DNA of 64,000 nt, from the NCBI GenBank assembly GCA_965207125.1, contig OZ242263.1:248001-312000 (forward strand). Reading direction: 5' to 3'. Positions 53,126 to 63,200 of the stretch are shown in pieces. Position 1 is the first letter of the stretch. Each line of letters begins with the position of its first letter. Under the pieces are notes generated by a model. The model did no database searches and was not told the origin of the DNA. It saw only the letters and a program-made list of their open reading frames with translations. A program made the position numbers and the translations under genes. Origin of the DNA: G965207125 sp965207125. GTDB taxonomy: Bacteria; Pseudomonadota; Alphaproteobacteria; Puniceispirillales; UBA1172.

Positions 53126-53995
53126 CTAATTTTTGCCATAGATGCTTTCCAATCTTTGCTTTGCTATGTCTATATAATTATCATTGATTTCAATACCTAT
53201 GCAACTTCTATCTGTTTGCATAGATGCTATTGCCGTCGAACCACTGCCTAAAAATGGGTCTAATACTGTTTGTCCTTTTTCAGTAAAAACCTCTATCAAA
53301 TGACTGAGTAGCTTTACAGGCTTCGGCGTTAAGTGGTTGCTATGTTCTCTTTCTACACTGTCGGGCTTTTCTACTGTCATTACAGTTGACGGGAGGTGCT
53401 CGTCTAGCGTTTTTGTGCCGTCAATCAAGCCGGTCCTATACTGTAGCCAATTGTCTACAAAGGTCCCCTCTTTTGGCTTTTGTGCCATAATAATAGATTC
53501 ATATTGCGGTCTGAATTGAGGGGTTTTTCTACCTGCCAATTCTCTAATTAGCCGCCGTTCTTCTTTTTTTGGTAAGCCTCTTTTCTTGACAAAATGATCT
53601 TGGGAAAAAGCCTTAAATTGTGCTCGTTGGGTAAACCGCCAAGCGTAAATATCCCCTATTTCAAACCCTGCATCATCTATGCCTAAAGCCATTCTATGCG
53701 ATAAGCGTGGTTGTGAAAATGATAAGACAAACCCGCCAGAGACCAATATTCTATGCCATTCTATAGCAACGGCGTTCATAAATTCTTGTAAAGCAATGCC
53801 TTGCTTAGCGTCAAATTTCATACCCACTAGCAAACCACGAACTGAACCAGTGGATTTGCTTGCTTTTTGATTGCCTTTTTTCCAATCAGAATCAAGTCCA
53901 TCGAGGAAGTAAGGGGGGTCTGTTAAAACCAAGTGAACGCTATATCTCCCTTGGACTTCATTATCAGGTGCAACCAAGGTAAGAGTCAACAGCAT
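53126..53995 (-). CDS. DNA methyltransferase, class beta (N6-A or N4-C)
   Basis: A 289-residue enzyme with catalytic motif IV LTDPPYF at the N-terminus (24-30) and AdoMet motif I LDPFLGSGSTA near the C-terminus (245-255). This order defines the beta class of amino-methyltransferases (N6-adenine or N4-cytosine). The target region between them includes WRFTQRAQFKAFSQDHF. Its first ~17 residues (MLLTLTLVAPDNEVQGR) are not methyltransferase sequence but the Sel1 leader, fused in frame, replacing the usual short start before DPPY. No matching restriction gene is adjacent. It heads the Sel1 operon and may be an orphan or regulatory methylase. Confidence 0.85.
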   Translation of the reverse strand: MLLTLTLVAPDNEVQGRYSVHLVLTDPPYFLDGLDSDWKKGNQKASKSTGSVRGLLVGMKFDAKQGIALQEFMNAVAIEWHRILVSGGFVLSFSQPRLSHRMALGIDDAGFEIGDIYAWRFTQRAQFKAFSQDHFVKKRGLPKKEERRLIRELAGRKTPQFRPQYESIIMAQKPKEGTFVDNWLQYRTGLIDGTKTLDEHLPSTVMTVEKPDSVEREHSNHLTPKPVKLLSHLIEVFTEKGQTVLDPFLGSGSTAIASMQTDRSCIGIEINDNYIDIAKQRLESIYGKN

Positions 53996-54045
53996 TTAAC
54001 CACAGATACCGTGTTTAGGTCTGTTCTCAGCGTTTTATCTACTTT
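53942..54045 (-). repeat. Portable Sel1 leader, copy 3
   Basis: The same leader as at 41655-41760 and 43172-43280, here fused to the methyltransferase. It includes the ATG at 53995, CCACAGATACCGTGTTTAGG, and a single TGTTCTCAGCGT element. It joins directly to a helicase-gene scar. Confidence 0.7.
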
Positions 54046-54079
54046 TGAGGCTTACATCAGATCTTTGAGGAGGCCCGCT

Positions 54080-54203
54080 TACAGAAGCCTTCTGCATTAC
54101 TGCCGCCTAAAGATTCATTCATCATGTGCTGGCATAATATGCTGGAGCAAAATGGGTTTAAGCATCTCGTCTTTGTTCAGGTGTTCTGAGAGGCCTTTGA
54201 CAG
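54080..54203. repeat. Helicase gene 5' fragment beside third giant gene
   Basis: Nearly the same as 8548-8672, including the extra 'gctggcataatatgctgg' duplication. It shows that giant genes 1 and 3 share both their 3' ends and their downstream DNA. Confidence 0.8.
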
Positions 54204-54205
54204 CG

Positions 54206-57200
54206 TTAGATGATATCGGTCTCTCCGCCGCCTAACTCAAAGCTGGTTGGTTGCAGGTCATCGTCAAGCTGCTCACTAAGCGTCTCATAAATGGGAGGTT
54301 CTAGGGGCTCTTCGCTCGCCCGCTCGCTTGCTCCGCTAGTATCAGAAGGAGGAGCAACAACCTTAAAACCAATGCTCCCCTCGCCAAACAGACGTGGCAA
54401 AACCTCATCCAGATTCTTGAATGCTGTGAGGCCGCCGTCAAAATTATTCGCAACATTCTCCGCCCCGCCCAGAATCTCAATCAAATCGTGAAGACCAAGA
54501 CGCTCATCAAAAGTGATCTGGACCACAGGGCTAAAAATCCGCCCGCCGCCGAAAGATGTTCCTTCCTTGAAGTGTAACAACACACCATCAAAATAGAAAT
54601 CGCCATCCGTATCAAGTCCCCACACCATGGTGACGATAAAGGCATCATCATCGGTCAAATCTTCATCGTCCGCACCATTGAGGCTTTGTAGAAACTCTGT
54701 CAGACTATCGAAATTACGATCGACAACGAATGTTAACTTATCTTGTCCGCGCTTAAAACCTACAATCTCATCACCGCCATCAATACCAACACCATCATAA
54801 CTGAACGTATAAAGCACTTCATCGGCGCCGGCGTCTTCTTCTACGTCACCGACTGTGCGGGTAAGCTTAATCTCATCATCGCCAGCACCACCATCTATTT
54901 GGTCATTACCATCTCCGCCAGTGATGGTATCACTACCATCTCCCGCCTCGATCTTCTGCGGGGCTGCTTCACCAGAACGATCTATCGTGTTATCTTCGGC
55001 CGGGGTCTCATCCACAAAAACTTCTCGCGAAGTGATCTGGAGGGTTTGCTCCTCAAGGGTTTCAACTCCATCTGAAAATGTGAAGGACAGCGGGTTGCTT
55101 TGTGATGTAGAAGGACTGCTAACATTTGGCACATAGGTTATGAGCCCGTTGTTAATATCCGCCTGGGTGAAGGTATCACCGTCATTGAGTTGAGTCCCAC
55201 TCTTCAATAGCTTGCCTGCATCCGGCAGAGTGGTAATGGTGTATACTAGCAATGCTGGGTCAGATTCATTTCCAGAGGTAACCTTCAGTATTGTCTCATC
55301 AATAGTGATACTCGTCTCATCGGGATTATAAGTGAGGCTGCTACGCTGAATTTCAGGTATGGCCGGCACGATACTAAGGTCAAATGTCGCCTCAACCGTT
55401 GTGCCACTCTTATCGGTCGCTACGATTTTGATCACGTAAGTGCCAGCTTCGGTCAGCGTGCCAGTGATTTCATCTTCGTCAGAATCATAAGTAAGCCCGA
55501 TCGTGCTCAACGGTCTGTCATCATCAAGCGTCACCTCAAAAGTCAATTCATCACCCTCATCAACGTCAGTGAACTGATCGCTTAGATTGTTCAGAGTAAA
55601 CTGTCCACCTGTCGTCCCCTCTCTATTAAAGAACTCCCCGCTAACCATAGGAACATCATTCGCCCCTACAATCCTGATTTCTATCTGAGCGTTTGCTGCA
55701 CCAGGTACCCCCTCAGGGATAAAGGAGAAGGATTCAAATGGTATGGGATCACCCTCCTTGAACACTCCCAACGCCTGCGCTCTCTCATCCAGCGTGTATG
55801 TCCACTCCCAAATTTCACTGCCTGCACGCCCCGCATCTGTTTCGCCGGTTTTTTCTATTGATACCGAGCCGTAGAGGCCTCTAAAGACTCCTGATACATC
55901 GGCATTTTCAATCACGATATCTGGCAATGGATCACGTTCCTCGTCATAAATGACCAATCTGCCCGTTATGGGGGGGTCATCTTCATTCAGTGGCGGTTGA
56001 GGGGCACTCAGAGGTCTGAGTAGCGGCCGGGTACCGCTTATGGCGTTAATGGTAAATGTCGACGTAGCCGTTGCGCCGCCCTCGTCCTCAGCCACAACCG
56101 TGATCACATAAGTACCTTCGGCCTGCGGCGCGCCGGAGAACGTCTGGGTCTGGTCCTCATCGTTTATGGTATGGGTAAAACCAGCATCATCCAAAGAGAT
56201 CGCGGATTCATTGAACGTTGCCGTGACAGTCAGTTCCAATTCATCGCCGTCAGGGTCATTGAAAAGATCGAGCAGATTAATGCTTTCCAGCGTCTGACCT
56301 GTCTGCCCTTCTATCGTCCCTTGAGACCTGGCGAGCACCGGGGCATCATTGGCACCTTCTATCGTGATTGTTACGGTAAAATCACTAGAGACACCTGTGG
56401 TAGTAAAAACGAAGGTTTCAGTTAATGTCTCACCAACCCCCAACCCCTGCACATCGACATGCGTGTTATCTAGTACGTAAGACCAATCGCCGCCGGATGC
56501 GCTCGCCACAAAAGTCATCGTGCCGTATTTGCCTTCACGCGTAAACGTGCCGGCCCCATCATTCATCACGCCCTCACCTGTAAGCTCAAGTGATGTAGAG
56601 GCGTTGCTCCTAGTGAGCGTTCCCATGGCGGGGGTGTTGCCGGGATCATCTTCGGTAACCGAACCCTCGCTATCACCACTGATTTGTTGCTCCACGACCG
56701 TAAAGGTGAATTCCGAAGTGACAGCAGGGCCAGTTCCACCGTCCGTCGCCTCAACGCTGATCGTGTATTCGCCGATATCAGCCAAATTGATGGTGAGCAT
56801 CTCGGTATCAGGATCATAACTAAAAGAGTTATTAGTGCCGTCGAACACGACCGCTGTCCCATCAGAATCTAACGTAGCCGTGGGTACCACATTCAAGACG
56901 TCATCAGGGTCGATGAAAACACCACTTAGATCAATAATTGTATCCTCACCTTCCGTCCCGCTTTGATCACCGATGGATGCAGAGACAAGAGTGCCGGTGC
57001 CGGAACCATCATCCACCATCGCAATCGCAGGGTCATCATTCGTCCCAGTCACCGTGATAACTAACTCAAAGTCAGTCGCACCTTCGGAGGTAAAGACGAA
57101 TCTGTCGGTCCCCGGAGTATCATCATTCAGGGCCTGCGCCCTTTCATCAACCATGTAAGACCAAGCGCCAGTATTCGAATCAAAAGTCAGCGTACCGTAT

Positions 57201-60200
57201 TCGCCCTTGACAATGCCATCGTCCGTACCATCGCTATCATCTGTAAGCGCGATGGGTCGGAACGGAGCAGAAGAATCTTGATCAGTAATGGTGAGCCTTC
57301 CCGTAATAGGAGATCCAGCATCCTCTCCAATCTCGGTGGGACTATCGTTCCCGATTACCGGTGGGTGCACGACCACAATGTCAAATGTAAAGGCAATGGA
57401 TTCCTCGCCGTCACTCGCCGTAACCTCGATTGTGTAAGTGCCAGCAGCACTCGGTGTACCAGTGATCCCATCGGTAGAATTATACCCAAGACCGATCGTA
57501 TCCAATCCAGACCTAGTACCATCACTAGCCAGCACCATCACCGTCAATACCAAGGCAGCATTATCAGTGTCAGCGTCAACAAAACGAGCCCGCAAATCGC
57601 TCTCTGAAATCGGATCTATCAGCTGACCTACATTCCCATCTTGATCTTCGATTTCCGCGCCAGACACAAGCTCAGGAGCGTCATTCACACCACTAATCGT
57701 GATGGTCACCGTGATGGGGGCCGCACCTTCAGCGGTAAAGGTAAAGTCGTCGGTTAATGTATCATCTTTCCCCAACGCCTGCACAGCCGCATTAGCGTTA
57801 TTCAGCGTGTAAGTCCAAACACCACCCTCCGCACTCGCAACAAAGGTCAGCGTTCCGTATTGGCCAGCGCCATCTGACAGCATGACTGTTGGCAACGGAT
57901 CGCCCTCAGCGTCCGTAATGGTGAGCGTCCCCATAAGGGGGTCTGCTGCATCTTCAGCAATCGTGCCGTCCACATCACCTCCGATTACCGGTGCGATATC
58001 GGGTGCGACCACAATGTCAAATGTCGAAGGCTGGGACTCATCGCCGCCATCGTCTGTCGCTATGACCTCGATCGTGTAAGGGCCGGCAGCAACACTGTTT
58101 AATAATGTACCGGTGATCATCTTGGTATCAGAGTCATACTCAAGACCAAGTGTATCCAACGCCGTCCTAGTATTACCATCACTAGACAGCACCATCACCG
58201 TCAGAGTAAAGGTATCGCCGGTGTCAACGTCAGTGAAAAGACCACTCAGATCAATAGCCTCGATCTCTTGACCTACCCGCCCAGCTTGTTCACCAATTTC
58301 ATTGCCAGACTCAACGACAGGAGCATCATTCGCACCAGTAATCGTGATCGTTACCTCAAAGGTCGGATCCCCGGCACTAAAGATGAAAGTTTCTGTTGCC
58401 GTCTGCTGATCAGCTAACGCTTCCGCCCTGTCATCTAGTGTGTAAACCCACTCGCCACTGCTCGCATTAAACCTCATCACGCCGTATGTGCCTGTGCTCG
58501 TGCCCGGGCTATCAGTGATTTCTTTGGATACAAGCGTGATCGTATGACTGGGGGCCGTGAGCGTTCCCGTGTTATCATCACCGGGAGCACCATCTTCGGT
58601 CACCGAGCCTGTTTCATCACCAGAGATGATCTCAAAATAAGAGTCTGGCAAGTCATCAGGACCGATAATACTGATAAAACCCCCGTCATCCAGAGCGGCG
58701 TCATAACCCGGCCTGCCAAATCCACCGAACAGACTACTCAACTGAGCAACAGTAGAAATAGTATTCTCGGAAAAATCAGTGCTCCCGGTGAGAGTATTCC
58801 AAACCGCCCTGTCATTCAAAGCCTCAGAGGTCACACGGTCAAACTCAATTCTAAGCACGAGTCCTGCTCCACCAGATGTCGGTCCTGTACCGTCTGCTTG
58901 AAAACGTATCTCTATATAAACTCTTGCCTCATCATCTAATTCGCTGGAACTTAAATTACGATCACCATCGATATCCCCGAGACGCATTAGTTGAAAAGCA
59001 TCTTTTGTTAGGCTATCGAATAAACCAGCAAGGGTCGTGGGGGATTCGTTAACATCGAGCATAACCAATTTATCCTCACCGGGGGTAAATTCTATAACCG
59101 TATCGCGGCCATCCTCGGCTTTAACCAAACCATCAGGGTCGCTACTATTAATACGATAAACCACGGTATCTGTACCGCCTGCGCCCAGAGATATAAAATC
59201 ACGACCATATCCGCCGACAAGCAGGTCATCACCGCTACCTCCTGTGAGTAAATCATTAATAAAGATGCCATTTCCAGCATTGAAGCCAAAAATAGCCTGG
59301 TTATCACTCGTACTCGCATCTCCAAGATTACTATCATCACCATTAGTACCAAATACATCGGTTCTGCCGCTAATGGTAATAGTGATTGTTTGAGTTTGCG
59401 CACTGTCGTCATCGGCCGTAACATTCACTACAAAAGTATCGGTGAGAGTATCACCGCTATTGAGCGCTCTCACATCGGTATTTCCGTTATCTAGCTTGTA
59501 AACCCACTCGCCATCATCATCGATAGAGGCTGTACCATAAGTGCCTTGAGTAGAGATGGTGAACGGAGTTGTCGAGGCGAGCAAAGTATCATCACTGACA
59601 TCAAGATCGCCACTAGTCGATGGATCACCTTCATAGACCGCACCCACGATATCACTACCGCTCGTATCAACGTTCAGAACCGAGATAAAATAAGAGTCTG
59701 GCAAGTCATCAGGACCGATAATACTGATAAAACCCCCGTCATCCAGAGCGGCGTCATAACCCGGCCTGCCGAATCCACCGAACAGACTACTCAACTGAGC
59801 AACAGTAGAAATAGTATTCTCGGAAAAATTAGTTCCCCCAGTGAGAGTATCCCAAACCGCCCTGTCATTCAAAGCCTCAGAGGTCACACGGTCAAAGAAA
59901 ATTTGAAGCATGCTTCCTGCTCTAGTAGACGCCGGATCTCCATCGACTGTACCGCTTGCGTGAAAATCTATCTCTATACCATACCTTGCACCAGCATCTA
60001 ATTCGCTGGAACTTAAATCACCACTACGATCGTCGTCCCTGCTAATACGTAGTTGAAAACGATGTTTTGTTAGGCTATCGAAAAAACCAGCAAGGGTCAT
60101 GGGGGATCCGTTAACATCGAGAATAACCAATTTATCCTCACCGGGGGTAAATTCAAAAACCGTATCGGTACCATCCTCGGCTTTAACCAATCTTGCACCA

Positions 60201-63200
60201 CCCTGAATGTAGCTACTATTAATACGATAAACCACGGTATCTGTACCGCCCGCGCTCAGATCTATTCTATCGGCACCATATCCGCCGACAAGCAGGTCAT
60301 CACCGCTACCTCCTGTGAGGGTATCTCTAGAATTGAAGCCAAAAATAGCCTGATTATCACTCGTACTCGCATCTCCAAGATCACTGCCGCTATCATTTCG
60401 ATTATCTCGACCATTAGTACCCAATACATCGGTTCTGCCGCTAATGGTAATAGTGACTATTTGAGTTTTCGCACGGCCACTAGCGAGATTTACATCCACT
60501 ACAAAAGTATCGGTGAGAGTATCACCGCTATTGAGCGCTCTCACATCGGCATTTCCGTTATCTAGCGTGTACACCCACTCGTCATCATCACCGATAGAGG
60601 CTGTACCATAAGTGCCTTGAGTAGAGATGGTGAACGGAGTTGTCGAGGCGAGCAAAGTATCATCATTGACATCAAGATCGCCACTAGTCGATAGATCACC
60701 TTCATAGACCGCGATGATCTCAAAATAAGAGTCTAGCAAGTCATCAGGACCGATAATACTGATAAAACCCCCGTCATCCAGAGCGGCGTCATAACCCGGC
60801 CTACCGAATCCACCGAACAGACTACTCAACTGAGCAACATCGAGAATAGCATTAATTCTGCTTCCCCCAGTGAGAGTATCCAAAACCGCCCTGTCATTCA
60901 AAGCCTCAGAGGTCACACGGTCAAAGTTAATTTGAAGCTGGCGTCCTGCTCCAGCAGATGTCGGTCCTCCATCGACTGTACCGTCTGCTAGAAAAACTAT
61001 CCGTATATAATACCTTGCACCAGCATCTAATTCGCTGGAACTTAAATCACCACTACTATCGGCGTCCCCCCCAATACCTAGATAAGCTGGGTGAACGTTT
61101 GATAGGCTATCGAATAAACCAGCAAGGGTCGTGGGGGATTCGTTAACATCGAGAATAACCAATTTATCCTCACCGGGGGTAAATTCTATAACCCAATCTT
61201 CGCCATCCTCGGCTTTAACCAAACCATCACCGTCGCTACTATTAATACGATAAACCACGGTATCTGTACCACCCGCGCTCAGATCTATTGTATCACGACC
61301 ATATCCGCCGACAAGCAGGTCATCACCGCTACCTCCTGTGAGGGTATCTCCATCTTGGAGGGTCTTTGCAGGATTATTGAAGCCAAAAATAGCCTGGTTA
61401 TCACTCGTACTCGCATCTCCAAGATTACTATCATCACCATTAGTACCAAATACATCGGTTCTGCCGCTAATGGTAATAGTGACTGTTTGAGTTTCCGCAC
61501 GGCCACTAGCGAGATTTACATCCACTACAAAAGTATCGGTGAGAGTATCACCGCTATTGAGCGCTCTCACATCGGTATTTCCGTAATCTAGCTTGTACAC
61601 CCACTCACCATCATCATCAATAGAGGCTGTGCCATAAGTGCCTTGAGTAGAGATGGTGAACGGAGTTGTCGAGTCGAGCAAAGTATCATCATTGACATCA
61701 AGATCGCCACTAGTCGATAGATCACCTTTATAGGCCGTATTCCCAACAATCTCTCGCGAGGTGATCTCGAGGGTTTGCTCCTCAAGGGTAGCCACTCCAT
61801 CTGAAATTGTGAAGGACAGCGGATTGCTTTGTGATGTATAAGGACTGCTAACTGATGGCACATAGGTTATGAGCCCGTTGTTAATATCCGCCTGGGTGAA
61901 GGTATCACCGTTATTGAGTGGAGTCCCACTCTTCAATAGCATGCCTGCATCCGGCAGAGTGGTAATGGTGTATACTAGCAATGCTGGGTCAGATTCATTT
62001 CCAGAGGTAACCTCCAGCATTGTCTCATCAATAGTGATACTCGTTGCATCGGGGTTATAAGTGAGGCTGTTACGCTGAATTATGGGTATGGCCGCCAAAA
62101 TATTAAGGTCAAATGTCGCCTCAACCGTTGCGCCAATCTTATCGGTCGCTACGATTTTGATCACGTAAGTGCCAGTTTCGGTCAGTGTACCAGTGATTTC
62201 ATCTTCGTCAGAGTCATAAGTAAGCCCGATCGTGCTCAACGCCGCACCATCATCAAGCGTCACTGTAAAAGTCAATTCATCGCCCTCATCAACGTCAGTG
62301 AACTGATCGCTTAGATTGGTCAGAATAAACTGTCCACCTGTCGGCCCCACTCTAGTAAAGAACTCCCCGCTAACCGTAGGGGCATCATTCGCGCCAGTAA
62401 TCGTGATGGTCACCGTGATGGGGGCCGCTCCATTGGCGGTAAAAGTGAAGGTTTCGGTTAATACCTCACCATCCCCCAACGCCTGCACAGCCGCATTAGC
62501 GTTATTCAGCGTGTAAGTCCAAACACCACCCTCCGCACTCGCAACAAAGGTCAGCGTTCCGTATTGGCCAGCGCCATCTGACAGCATGACTGTTGGCAAC
62601 GGATCGCCCTCAGCGTCCGTAATGGTGAGCGTTCCCGTGACAGGGTCTGCTGCATCTTCAGCAATCGTGCCGTCCACAGCACCACCGATTACCGGTGCGA
62701 TATCGGGTGCGACCACAATGTCAAATGTCGAAGGCTGGGACTCACCGCCGCTACCGTCTGTCGCTATGACCTCGATCGTGTAAGGGCCGGCAGCAACACT
62801 GTTTAATAATGTACCGGTGATCATCTTGGTACCAGAGTCATACCCAAGACCAAGTGTATCCAATCCAGACTTAGTACTACCATCACTAGACAGCACCATC
62901 ACCGTCAGAGTAAAGGTGTCGCCGGTATCAACGTCAGTGAAAAGACCACTCAGATCAATAGCCGTGATCTCTTGACCTACCCGCCCAGCTTGTTGAACAA
63001 TTTCATTGCCAGACTCAACGACAGGAGCATCATTCGCCCCAGTAACCGTGATCGTTACCTCAAAGGTCTCACGCACGGCACTAAAGGTGAAGGTTTCTGT
63101 TGCCGTCTGCTGATCAGCTAACGCTTCCGCCCTGTCATCTAGTGTGTAAGTCCAAGTCGTCCCATCAAACGTCATCACGCCGTATGTGCCTGTGCTCGTG

